Part shown: positions 9,058 to 17,189 of the stretch, piece after piece
Position numbering within the stretch: the stretch's first letter is position 1
How the letters are laid out: the number at the start of each line of letters is the position of its first letter
From: Streptomyces sp. PTY087I2
GTDB lineage: Bacteria > Actinomycetota > Actinomycetes > Streptomycetales > Streptomycetaceae
Length of the DNA stretch: 64,000 nt
NCBI RefSeq assembly: GCF_001687325.1
Contig: NZ_LZRD01000008.1
Coordinates: forward strand, 124,001-188,000
Reading direction: 5' to 3'
Position numbers and translations under genes: made by a program
The notes under the pieces: model-generated
The model's database searches: none
Seen by the model: the letters and a program-made list of their open reading frames with translations, nothing else
Told to the model about the DNA's origin: nothing

Positions 9058-10047
9058 ATGGACCGGGACGACACCACCCTGCGCGTACTGTCCACCTCCG
9101 ACCTCGCCGGCCTGGACATCACCCTCGCCGACGTCGTCGACACCGTCGAACAGGCCTGTCGCACCCTCGCCGCAGGTCGGTCCGACAACCCGCGCAAGCT
9201 CACCGTCAAGCCCGCGGACGGCCACTCCGTCTCCTACGCCATGCTCGGCCGCGACGGCGCCCGCGAGGTCGTCGCCGTCAAGACCTCCTACAAGCACGGC
9301 CTCGGCGAGAGCCGCGACAAGCAGCACTACTACACGACCCTGACCATCTACGACGACGTCACCGGCCTGCCCGTCGCGATGATGGACTGCTCCCGCATCG
9401 GGTCCCTGCGCACGCCGGCCGTCTCCGCGCTGCTGGCCCGCGAGTGCGCCGCTCCCGGCGCGACCACCGCGCTCGTGATCGGCACCGGCACCCAGGGCCG
9501 CCTCGCCCTGCCGTTTCTGCTGACCACCTTGCCCGGGCTGAAGCGGCTGATGCTGTCGGGCAGCCACCCGGACGGCTTGACCGCCGTCCGTGCCGAGCTC
9601 GCCCGCCATTTCCCCGACCGCGACATCGAACTCGTCACCGACCTCACCCGCGCCGCCCGCGAGGCCGACGTCATCGTCGCCACCGCCGGAGCCCACACCT
9701 CGGCCGCCATCGAGGCCGAGAACCTCAAGCCCGGCGCCACCGCTATCCTCGTCGGCCACGGACTGGCCCCTTCCGTCCTCCACCGCGCCGACCGGGTCAT
9801 CGCCACCAGCGAGGCCCAGATGCACGTCACCGGCACCGACATGGCCGACGCCGAGGGCAACTTCCCGCCCGTCGACCTGGAGCTGCCCGTCATCGTCTCC
9901 GGCGTCTCCAAGGCCCGTACCGCCCCCCAGCAGCGGATCTTCGCCTACAACAGCGGCCTCGTCGTCACCGACATCGCCCTCGGCCACCGCTTCGCCCAGC
10001 TGGCCGCCGAGCAGAACCTCGGGACCGAGGTGGCCCTGTGGCGCTGA
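9058..10047 (+). CDS. SbnB-like ornithine-cyclodeaminase-family dehydrogenase
   Basis: 329-residue member of the OCD/mu-crystallin family. The Rossmann motif GTGTQG lies at residues 142-147, and the family lysine is likely Lys75 in VAVKTSYKH. Paired with an SbnA-like synthase two genes downstream, it best fits SbnB, which in staphyloferrin B synthesis oxidises N-(1-amino-1-carboxyl-2-ethyl)-glutamate with NAD+ to release L-2,3-diaminopropionate and 2-oxoglutarate. The ATG at 9058 follows AAAGGG. The released 2-oxoglutarate would be a cosubstrate for the oxygenase upstream. A reductive, opine-forming role is an alternative. Ornithine cyclodeaminase itself is less likely in this context. Confidence 0.78.
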   Translation: MDRDDTTLRVLSTSDLAGLDITLADVVDTVEQACRTLAAGRSDNPRKLTVKPADGHSVSYAMLGRDGAREVVAVKTSYKHGLGESRDKQHYYTTLTIYDDVTGLPVAMMDCSRIGSLRTPAVSALLARECAAPGATTALVIGTGTQGRLALPFLLTTLPGLKRLMLSGSHPDGLTAVRAELARHFPDRDIELVTDLTRAAREADVIVATAGAHTSAAIEAENLKPGATAILVGHGLAPSVLHRADRVIATSEAQMHVTGTDMADAEGNFPPVDLELPVIVSGVSKARTAPQQRIFAYNSGLVVTDIALGHRFAQLAAEQNLGTEVALWR

Positions 10048-11378
10048 CCCTCCCCGTCCACCCCGACCCCCTCGCCGACCGGCTCCACACCAGCGGTCTG
10101 CTCGCCGAACTCGCCCACGGTCTCGGGGGGCCGTTCCACTACCTCCTGCCACACCGCTTCGACGCCAACCTGACCGCCTTTCGCGCCGCCCTCACCGATT
10201 CCGGCGTCGACGGGCGGGTCTACTACGCCAAAAAGGCCAACAAGGCCGGTGTGTTCACCGAACGGTGCGCCGCCCTGGGCGCCGGAGTCGACGTCGCCTC
10301 CCTCGGCGAGCTGAGCGCCGCCCTCGGCCACGGAGTCCGCGGCGAAGACCTCGTCGTCACCGGCCCGGCCAAGAACACCGAACTCCTGCGCGTCGCCGCC
10401 CAGCAGGGCGCGCTGATCGCCATCGACGCCCTCGGTGAACTCGACCGCGTCCTCACCCCGCGCGGGCACCGGCCGGCCCGCGTGCTGCTGCGTGTGCACC
10501 CCCGCTCCCAACCGGGCAGCCGCTTCGGACTCGGCGAGGAAGACCTCGACAAGGCCGTCCGCACCTGTGCCGAGGCCGGCGACCGGGTCCGCATGGAGGG
10601 CTTCTCCTTCCACCTGTCCGGCTACGAACCCCAGCAGCGCACCGACCTCGCAGGCGACCTGGTCGAGCTCTGTCTCAAAGCCCGCGCCCTCGGTCTCCAG
10701 GCCGATCGGATCAGCATCGGCGGCGGCTTCGCCGTCGACTATGTCCCCGCCGGCCCGTGGCAGAACTTCCTCGACCGTCAGCACCCCGACGACTACCACG
10801 CCGGAAAAGCCTTCACGAAGAGCGACTTCTACCCGTACCACTCCCCTGTCTCCGGCGCCCACGCCCTGGCCGCCGTGCTGGCCGCTCGTCCCGCAGGCCG
10901 AAAGGAAAGCCTCGCCGCCCGCCTGCGGCAGGCGGGTGTGATGCTGCTGCTCGAACCCGGACGCGCGCTGCTGGACCGGGCCGGATCCTCCGTCTTCACC
11001 GTCCAGGGCATCAAGGACCGGGACGGGTACGGCGTCGTCACCGTCGACGGCACCAGCCTGAGCCTGTCCGAGCAGTGGTTCAACAGCGAATACCTCCCCG
11101 ACCCGCTGCTCCTGCCCGCCCGGCCCCGGACCGCCGGCCCGGAGCCGTACCGGGCGTGTGTCGGCGGAGCCAGCTGCCTCGACTCCGACCTGCTGACCTG
11201 GCGAAAGCTCGCCTTCCCCGTACAGCCTCACGAAGGCGACCTGCTCGTCTACCCGAACACGGCCGGCTACCAGATGGACTCCAACGAGTCTCCCTTCCAC
11301 GAGCTGCCGCTGCCGCCGAAGGTCGTCATCGACCACCCCCACGACGACACCCGCCCCCGCTGGCGCCTCGACCGCTGA
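10038..11378 (+). CDS. PLP-dependent decarboxylase, LysA/SbnH-like (fold III)
   Basis: 446-residue alanine-racemase-fold decarboxylase. The PLP lysine is Lys66 in YYAKKAN. Other family marks are HLSGYEP (substrate/PLP region), the phosphate-binding GGGFAVDY, EPGRALLD, and near the C-terminus CVGGASCLDSDLL with the active-site cysteine contributed across the dimer. The GTG at 10038 overlaps the upstream stop by ten bases, so translation is coupled. In staphyloferrin B assembly the homologue SbnH decarboxylates a citryl-diaminopropionate to an ethylenediamine amide. No citrate-condensing synthetase is present here, so decarboxylation of a diaminopropionate conjugate to an ethylenediamine backbone is the inferred role. 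Diaminopimelate decarboxylase is less likely because the context is not lysine synthesis. Confidence 0.78.
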   Translation: MALTLPVHPDPLADRLHTSGLLAELAHGLGGPFHYLLPHRFDANLTAFRAALTDSGVDGRVYYAKKANKAGVFTERCAALGAGVDVASLGELSAALGHGVRGEDLVVTGPAKNTELLRVAAQQGALIAIDALGELDRVLTPRGHRPARVLLRVHPRSQPGSRFGLGEEDLDKAVRTCAEAGDRVRMEGFSFHLSGYEPQQRTDLAGDLVELCLKARALGLQADRISIGGGFAVDYVPAGPWQNFLDRQHPDDYHAGKAFTKSDFYPYHSPVSGAHALAAVLAARPAGRKESLAARLRQAGVMLLLEPGRALLDRAGSSVFTVQGIKDRDGYGVVTVDGTSLSLSEQWFNSEYLPDPLLLPARPRTAGPEPYRACVGGASCLDSDLLTWRKLAFPVQPHEGDLLVYPNTAGYQMDSNESPFHELPLPPKVVIDHPHDDTRPRWRLDR

Positions 11379-11410
11379 CACCACCACACCTCACCCCGGA
11401 GCCGCCCACC

Positions 11411-12436
11411 ATGACCGACGCCCTCACCCGGCCACCCGTGGTCACCCGCATCACCGATCTCATCGGTCGCACCCCCCTGTTCGAGCTCGCCCGTGCGGAC
11501 AACGGCGCCCGGCTTCTGCTGAAGCTGGAAATGTTCAACCCCACCGGCAGCGCCAAGATCCGCATGGCCCGCCAGATGATCGACGACGCCGAGCAGCGCG
11601 GTGACCTCCGCGACGGCGGCCACATCATCGAGTCCACCTCCGGCAACACCGGCCTCGGCCTCGCCGTCGTCGCCGCCGAACGCGGCTACCGCTTCACCGC
11701 CGTCGTCGACAACCACGCCGCCGCCGACAAGCTCCGCGGCATGAAGGCCATGGGCACCGAACTCGTCCACGTCGACACCGACGGAGACGAACTCCACACC
11801 GCCGCCCGCGAAGAACTCGCCGAGGACATGGCCCGCGGCAAGGACAACACCTTTTTCACCGAGCAGCACAACAACCCCGGCAACGCCGTCGGCTACTACG
11901 ACGTCGGCCGCGAGATAGCGCAGGCTCTCGACAACCAGGTCGACGTCCTCATCGGCGCCGTCGGCACCGGCGGCGGCCTGTGCGGCACCGCCCGCGAACT
12001 GAAGAAGACCGTCCCCGGCCTGACCGTCATCGGCGTCGAGCCCAAGGGCTCCATCGCCTTCGGCCCGCCCGCCCACGACTACTACCAGTCCGGCACCGGC
12101 ACCCCCGAAGGCGCCACCATCGGCCTGCTCGTCGACTACGACCTCATCGACGAAGGCACCAAGGCCGGCGACATCGAAGCCTTCGCCACCGCCCGTGCCG
12201 TCGCCCGCCACTGCGGCCTGCTCATCGGCGGATCCGCCGGCGGCGTCGTCCACGAAGCCCTGGCCCGCCTGCCCCACCTCGCGCCCGACAGCGTGATGGT
12301 CGCCTTCATCAACGACGGCGGCGAGAAGTACATGGACACCGTCTTCAACGACGACTGGATGTCCGCCCGTGCCCTGCTCGACCCCGCCGTCGAGGCCGAG
12401 GTCGAGGAGACCCTCACCAAGCTCCGCAGGGACTGA
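11411..12436 (+). CDS. SbnA-like cysteine-synthase-family enzyme
   Basis: 341-residue PLP enzyme of the cysteine synthase/cystathionine beta-synthase family. The PLP lysine is Lys49 in NPTGSAKIR, replacing the common SVKDR of CysK; the substrate loop is TSGNTG at residues 76-81, and GTGGG for PLP phosphate follows. Next to an SbnB-like gene it fits SbnA, which joins O-phospho-L-serine and L-glutamate by beta-replacement to give the precursor of L-2,3-diaminopropionate. The amino donor could be aspartate instead, which would lead toward EDDS-like chelators. The ATG start lies 32 bases after the decarboxylase. A housekeeping cysteine synthase is unlikely given the iron-box operon. Confidence 0.78.
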   Translation: MTDALTRPPVVTRITDLIGRTPLFELARADNGARLLLKLEMFNPTGSAKIRMARQMIDDAEQRGDLRDGGHIIESTSGNTGLGLAVVAAERGYRFTAVVDNHAAADKLRGMKAMGTELVHVDTDGDELHTAAREELAEDMARGKDNTFFTEQHNNPGNAVGYYDVGREIAQALDNQVDVLIGAVGTGGGLCGTARELKKTVPGLTVIGVEPKGSIAFGPPAHDYYQSGTGTPEGATIGLLVDYDLIDEGTKAGDIEAFATARAVARHCGLLIGGSAGGVVHEALARLPHLAPDSVMVAFINDGGEKYMDTVFNDDWMSARALLDPAVEAEVEETLTKLRRD

Positions 12437-12443
12437 CATCCAT

Positions 12444-13844
12444 ATGCAACAGCTCGCCACCCTCGTCCGTGACGGCAGGGCCTTGGCCGCCCTCGCGGTC
12501 CCGCTCACCCTCACCCAGCTCGCCCAGGTCGCGCTGACCACCACAGACACGATCATGATGGGCCTGCTCGGCACCACTGAGCTCGCCGCCGGCGGCCTCG
12601 CCATCGTCATCTTCAACCAGATCCGCACGATGGGCGTCGGCCTGATCACCTCCGTCGGCAACCAGATCGCCGCCGCTGCCGCCCGCGCCGAGAGGGCGGG
12701 CGCAGCCGGGACCGAGGACGAGGCGCAGGACGAAGTGCGCGGCATCGTCCGTGCCGGCCTGGCCGTCGCCACCCTCGCCGGCCTCGTCGGCGCCCTCATC
12801 ATGATCGCGATCGGCCACCTGCTGAGCTGGCTCGGGCAGGACGCCGCCGTCGTCGGCCTGACCCGGACGATGATCTACGCGCTCGCCCCCGGACTGCTTC
12901 CCTGCCTGTGGTTCCAGGCGATACGCCAGTTCACCGTCGGCATGCGCCGCCCCCAGGCGCTGCTGCGGATCACCCTCGCCTCGATCGCCGTCAATGCCGC
13001 GCTGAACTGGATTCTCATCCACGGCACCTTCGGCCTGCCCCGCCTCGGGCTGACCGGCATCGGCATCACCACCTCCACCGTCCACCTGCTGTCCTGCATC
13101 GCCCTCTACCTCGCCGCCAAGAGGGACTCCGAACTCGCACCGTTCCTCACCCTCGACCCCCGCGCGGACACAGCCACCGTCAAGCGCCTGCTCGGCCTCG
13201 GCGTCCCCATCGCCGCCACCTACGGCTCCGAGGCCGGCTTCTTCTCCGTCACCGCCCTCATGGCCGGCTCCTTCGGCCCCGACGCGCTGGCCGCTCACAC
13301 GGCGGTCAACCAACTCGTCTACATCGTCTTTCAGGTCGCCGTGGGCCTCTCCCACGCCGCGTCGATCAACGTCAGCCGCGAACTCGCCCTCGGCGACCAC
13401 GACGCCGCCCGCCGCATCAAGAACACTGCCCTGGCCTGCGCCGCGGCAGTCATGACCCTCGTCGGCATCGTGTACCTCACGCTGCCCCGCCTCGTCCTGG
13501 CGCCCTTCCTCGACACCGGGTCCGGCCAAGCCCTCAGCATCGCCACACACCTGCTGATCGTCACCGCGTTCTTGCAGTTCTTCGACTGCACCCAGAACAT
13601 CGGCGTCGGCCTCCTGCGCGGCCTCGACGACACCAGGAGCGGCTTCCGCATCACCCTCATCGGCTACTGGGCCATCGGCCTGCCCGCCACCTGGCTCCTG
13701 GCCTACGCCCTCGGCCTCGACACCCTTGGCATCTGGCTCGGCCTCCTCACCGGCCTCGCCACCACCGCCCTGCTCCTCCTCCGCCGCTACAACGCCGCTC
13801 TCACCGCAGCCGCCCGGACACAGCCCGCCCCAGCCACAGCCTGA
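12444..13844 (+). CDS. MATE-family efflux transporter, likely metallophore exporter
   Basis: 466-residue membrane protein with about twelve hydrophobic segments in two six-helix halves, typical of the MatE/NorM family. It starts at 12444, seven bases after the SbnA-like stop, and ends the operon just before a strong bidirectional terminator. The opening ALAVPLTLTQLAQVALTTTDTIMMG is a standard MATE first helix. As the only exporter in an operon making a small polar product, it is inferred to secrete the chelator, which the divergent ABC system would then recover as a metal complex. MATE exporters are usually driven by sodium or protons. Confidence 0.82.
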   Translation: MQQLATLVRDGRALAALAVPLTLTQLAQVALTTTDTIMMGLLGTTELAAGGLAIVIFNQIRTMGVGLITSVGNQIAAAAARAERAGAAGTEDEAQDEVRGIVRAGLAVATLAGLVGALIMIAIGHLLSWLGQDAAVVGLTRTMIYALAPGLLPCLWFQAIRQFTVGMRRPQALLRITLASIAVNAALNWILIHGTFGLPRLGLTGIGITTSTVHLLSCIALYLAAKRDSELAPFLTLDPRADTATVKRLLGLGVPIAATYGSEAGFFSVTALMAGSFGPDALAAHTAVNQLVYIVFQVAVGLSHAASINVSRELALGDHDAARRIKNTALACAAAVMTLVGIVYLTLPRLVLAPFLDTGSGQALSIATHLLIVTAFLQFFDCTQNIGVGLLRGLDDTRSGFRITLIGYWAIGLPATWLLAYALGLDTLGIWLGLLTGLATTALLLLRRYNAALTAAARTQPAPATA

Positions 13845-13884
13845 CCCCGGCCGCGTCCCTCCCCGCGGCGGGGACGCACAACGA

Positions 13885-13932
13885 CGAAGGCCCCTCACCG
13901 ACCGCATCGAACGGAACAGGAAGGGGCCTTCG
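13885..13932. terminator. Bidirectional terminator between MATE and M56 genes
   Basis: Perfect 11-base arms CGAAGGCCCCT (13885-13895) and AGGGGCCTTCG (13922-13932) enclose 26 bases between two convergent genes. It ends the biosynthetic operon on one strand and the M56 peptidase operon on the other. Confidence 0.75.
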
Positions 13933-13941
13933 CCACGACAC

Positions 13942-14943
13942 TCACCCCGTGCCGGAACCCATCAGATCCTCCAGCGTGCCCCACAGCCCCGAACACCCCG
14001 ACGACGTCCCAAGAAGCTGCCGCGACGCATACTCCACGTACTCGTGCAGCCCGTAGGCCAACCAGAGCGACCCGACCGCCACCGCCGCCACGAGCACCGC
14101 CATCGCCAGGGCACCCGCCCGGCGCACACCCCCCTGGGGCGCGACCGGTTCCGGCAGAAGCAACGCCTGCACCCGCTGGGGAACCGGCCCGCTCGTCGCC
14201 GACAGCAGCGGATAGCCGTCCGCCCGGGTCCCCGAGGGCCCCTTCAACGCCGCCCGCGCTATCGCGGCCGCAGCGGTCTTCCGGTTTCCGACGACGGCCG
14301 CAGCATCCTCATCGGCCCACCGCTCCAGGTGGAACCCCAGCGCACCGCGCAACCTCCCGATCGCGGGATGCACCATGGCCGCAAGGTCCACGGCGGCCGA
14401 CAGCAGATGATGCCGACCGGCCAGGTGAGCGCGCTCATGAGCCACCAGCACATCGCGCTCGCCCGGCTTCAGCGCCCGCGCCATCCCGGCGGTCATCACC
14501 ACCCGGCCCTCGCGGCCCCGGTACGCCGGCAGCGCGAACGCGTCCACATCCGCCCCAGGCACCAACAGAAGATCGCCGTCCGCGGTGCTCCCCTCAGTGG
14601 CCAGCCAGGCCCTCTTCAGCAACGAACGATGCCTGCCCCACTGCCGCACCAGCAGCACGAGCTGCGCCAGCATGGCCGCGCCCGCGGCGCCGGCGAACGG
14701 CACCGCAGCAGGCCACTCCGCCAGCACCCGGCTGACAGGCAAGTGCTCCAGCGAGGCCAGAAAGGGCACGTGGAACAGGCCGACCAGGGCCGAGATCGTG
14801 CCGCCGGCCAGCAGCAGAGCGGCAGCCGTCAACGACCAGCAGGCCCACCGAGGCGGCAGCACTGCGGCCAGGCGCCCGGCGACGGCCGCACCAGCCCAGG
14901 GAAGGGCCAGCAGCAACATCACCAGAACCAGGACGATCGTCAT
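13942..14943 (-). CDS. M56-family (BlaR1-like) membrane metallopeptidase
   Basis: 333-residue membrane protein with four to five hydrophobic segments and a cytoplasm-facing zinc protease motif HERAH at residues 169-173. BlaR1/MecR1-type sensors of this family cleave or trigger loss of the partner BlaI repressor. Here the C-terminal part after the protease has only one more membrane helix and about 30 residues, so the extracellular penicillin-binding sensor domain of true BlaR1 is missing and the signal is unknown. Its ATG overlaps the BlaI gene stop by four bases, so the two are translationally coupled. Confidence 0.85.
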   Translation of the reverse strand: MTIVLVLVMLLLALPWAGAAVAGRLAAVLPPRWACWSLTAAALLLAGGTISALVGLFHVPFLASLEHLPVSRVLAEWPAAVPFAGAAGAAMLAQLVLLVRQWGRHRSLLKRAWLATEGSTADGDLLLVPGADVDAFALPAYRGREGRVVMTAGMARALKPGERDVLVAHERAHLAGRHHLLSAAVDLAAMVHPAIGRLRGALGFHLERWADEDAAAVVGNRKTAAAAIARAALKGPSGTRADGYPLLSATSGPVPQRVQALLLPEPVAPQGGVRRAGALAMAVLVAAVAVGSLWLAYGLHEYVEYASRQLLGTSSGCSGLWGTLEDLMGSGTG

Positions 14944-15323
14944 TCCGAATCATCCTCGGCTTCAAGCAGCAGACGACGCAGCGTCTCCTCGTCATCAGCA
15001 GAAAGCGACGACACGAACCGCTTCAACACCAGATCACGCTGGGGGTCGTTCTCCAGCTCCCGCCGCATTCGTCCGGCCGTCAGACCTGCTGAGTCATCCA
15101 CCGGTGCGTACGCGAATCCGCGCTTGGCCGGAACCCTGCGCAAGGTGCCCTTCTCGAACAAGCGGCCCAGGATAGTGGCCGTCGTCGTCCTGGCCAGCCC
15201 CCGGTCGAGTGCGGCGTTCACTTCCTGGGCAGTCATCGGGCTCCCCGACTCCCACAACACAGCCAGCACCTCGGCCACGAGCTCGCCATGAGGACGTCTC
15301 TCATCCCCGCCCTTGTCGGCCAT
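14940..15323 (-). CDS. BlaI/MecI/CopY-family repressor
   Basis: 127-residue regulator with an N-terminal winged helix: VLAVLWESGSPMTAQEVNAAL, then ARTTTATILGRLFEKGTLRR as the recognition region, then a C-terminal dimerisation and cleavage region. The ATG at 15323 (MADKGG) is preferred over a longer in-frame extension. It overlaps the M56 peptidase gene and presumably is that protein's target. No beta-lactamase or penicillin-binding protein gene is nearby, so its regulon is elsewhere. I could not identify a convincing BlaI operator upstream. Confidence 0.88.
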   Translation of the reverse strand: MADKGGDERRPHGELVAEVLAVLWESGSPMTAQEVNAALDRGLARTTTATILGRLFEKGTLRRVPAKRGFAYAPVDDSAGLTAGRMRRELENDPQRDLVLKRFVSSLSADDEETLRRLLLEAEDDSE

Positions 15324-15757
15324 GTCCACTCCAACCTCATGCTGCCCGGTGCGCGGGTGCCGCGACTGCCGCCCACCGTGAAAACCCGGCCCGTCCGTAC
15401 CCAGGTATGAAATCACGGGGCAGCGGATCGGGTACGTGACCGGATACGCCCCGGACGCCCACCTCGATCACCCCTTGACCTGTGTCCCGTTCGCCCGTTC
15501 GCATTGACTCCGCATCAGGAAAACGAGACCGGAGACCGGAAACAAGCAGACGAGTCAAGCCGCTGTCGAACTGCAACCCGAGTCGTGAGCAACCGAGTTG
15601 GGGATCCGATGCCAGTGGTGCTGCCTAGCGTGGACGGGCGCCGGGGTCTGCCGGCCCTGCTCTCCACCGTGAGGACCCTGCACCATGCCCCGCGTCCGTG
15701 CGCACCGCCGCGCGGACGGCACCGGCATCCGCAGCCACCACTGGGTTCTACCGCAGG
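15324..15757. other. Intergenic stretch, promoter side of blaI-like gene
   Basis: 434 bases between the blaI-like start and the 3' end of the RNA methyltransferase gene. It must hold the promoter of the leftward BlaI/M56 operon. Short open frames exist on both strands, but their codon use and composition do not support a gene. No repeat, RNA gene or clear terminator was recognised. Confidence 0.4.
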
Positions 15758-17086
15758 TCAGGCCCCCTTCGAGACCGGCTCCAGAATCGCCACACACTCC
15801 ACATGATGCGTCATAGGAAACAGATCGAACGCCCGCAGCGTCCGCACCCGGTACCCGCCCTCCCGGAAGTACGCCAGGTCCCGTGCCAGGGCCGCCGGGT
15901 CGCAGGCCACGTAGGCGATCCTGCGGGCGCCCAGGCCCGACAGGTGCTTGACGACCTGCTTGCCGGCGCCCGCGCGTGGCGGGTCCAGGACGATCAGGTC
16001 GCATTCCGTGATGCCCGTGCGGGGCAGGACCTGGTCGACCTTGCCGTGTTCGATGCGGACCCGGTCCAGGTCCTTCAGGTTGTGGCGGGCGTCCTCGACC
16101 GCGCGCTTGCCGGACTCGATGCCGAGGACCGCGCCCTTCTCGCCGAGGCGCTGGCCGATGGCGCCGGCGAAGAGGCCGACGCCGCAGTAGAGGTCGAGGG
16201 CCGTGTCGTTCTTGCGGGGCAGCAGGCCCTGCATGACCGCGCGGACCAGGGTGTTGGCCGCCTGCGGGTGGACCTGCCAGAAGCCGCCGGAGCCGACGCG
16301 GTACGTGCGGTCGTCGGCGCGTTCGCGGACGAAGGCGCGGCCGTGGACGCGGTGGACGCCGCCGTCCTTCTCGTCGACGCGCAGCACGGAGACCGGCTTG
16401 TCCAGCTCGACCAGGGGGAGGCGGCCGCCGGGCTTCGGGGTGAGGATGACCTGGCGGTCGTTCGAGCCGGTGGCGGTGATCGCCTCCACCGCGGCGATCT
16501 GCGGCCATTCGCGCTTCTCGACGCCGAGTTCGGAGACCCCGGGCGCGGCGATCAGGCAGTGGTCGACCGGCTGGACGTCGTGCGAGCGGTGCTTGCGCAG
16601 GCCCACGCGGCCCTCGGCGTCGATGGCGTACTGGACGCGCGTGCGCCAGGCCGGCACCTCGCCCGCGGGCAGCTTGTCGCCCTCGGCCGGCATCACCGTG
16701 CCGTCCCAGCCCGCCTCCTCGGGGGTCAGGCCCGCCAGGCGCCGGAGCTGCTCGGCGATCACCTCGCCCTTCAGGCGGCGCTGCGCGCCCGGCTTCGCGT
16801 GCTGCCAGTCGCAGCCGCCGCACTTGCCGGGGCCCGCGTAGGGGCAGGGCGCCTCGACCCGGTCCTTGGACGGTTCGAGGATGCGTACCGCGTCGGCCCG
16901 CAGGAAGCGCGAGTCCGTGTCGCCGTCCGTCACCTTGGCGATGATCTTCTCGCCGGGGAGCGTGTGGCGGACGAAGAGCACCTGGTTCTCGGCGGTGCGG
17001 GCGATGCAGTGGCCGCCGTGTGCGACGGGCCCGACCTCGACCTCGTACTCCTCCCCGACCAGCGACGACGTGGGTTCGTTCTGCAT
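15758..17086 (-). CDS. TrmA/RlmD-like RNA (uracil-5-)-methyltransferase
   Basis: 442-residue SAM-dependent methyltransferase of the TrmA/RumA family, which methylates C5 of a uridine in 23S rRNA or tRNA. Order of parts: an N-terminal TRAM domain (about 5-65), a cysteine cluster CPYAGPGKCGGC near 81-92 with a further Cys in DHCLIA that fits a 4Fe-4S site, the SAM motif DLYCGVGLFAGA, the VLDPPRAG motif, and the catalytic Cys in VACDPAALARDL. Length is normal. It stands alone between the blaI region and the potassium transporter. Exact nucleotide target cannot be read from sequence. Confidence 0.85.
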   Translation of the reverse strand: MQNEPTSSLVGEEYEVEVGPVAHGGHCIARTAENQVLFVRHTLPGEKIIAKVTDGDTDSRFLRADAVRILEPSKDRVEAPCPYAGPGKCGGCDWQHAKPGAQRRLKGEVIAEQLRRLAGLTPEEAGWDGTVMPAEGDKLPAGEVPAWRTRVQYAIDAEGRVGLRKHRSHDVQPVDHCLIAAPGVSELGVEKREWPQIAAVEAITATGSNDRQVILTPKPGGRLPLVELDKPVSVLRVDEKDGGVHRVHGRAFVRERADDRTYRVGSGGFWQVHPQAANTLVRAVMQGLLPRKNDTALDLYCGVGLFAGAIGQRLGEKGAVLGIESGKRAVEDARHNLKDLDRVRIEHGKVDQVLPRTGITECDLIVLDPPRAGAGKQVVKHLSGLGARRIAYVACDPAALARDLAYFREGGYRVRTLRAFDLFPMTHHVECVAILEPVSKGA

Positions 17087-17189
17087 GAGGGGAGGCTCCA
17101 GGGAGAAGGGGGCAAACGGTCGGGCCCGCGGCCGGACGACAGCCCACCAGTCTACGCGGGCGGGCTCGGGGTACTGACCACGACCGGTC

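Noticed and set aside
9444-11378. A 644-residue extended start for the PLP decarboxylase
   Set aside because: The first 198 codons overlap the SbnB-like gene in another frame and are Arg/His-rich; the GTG at 10038 fits family length.
10757-12436. A 559-residue extended start for the SbnA-like gene
   Set aside because: The upstream part is a shadow of the decarboxylase gene; the cysteine-synthase fold begins at 11411.
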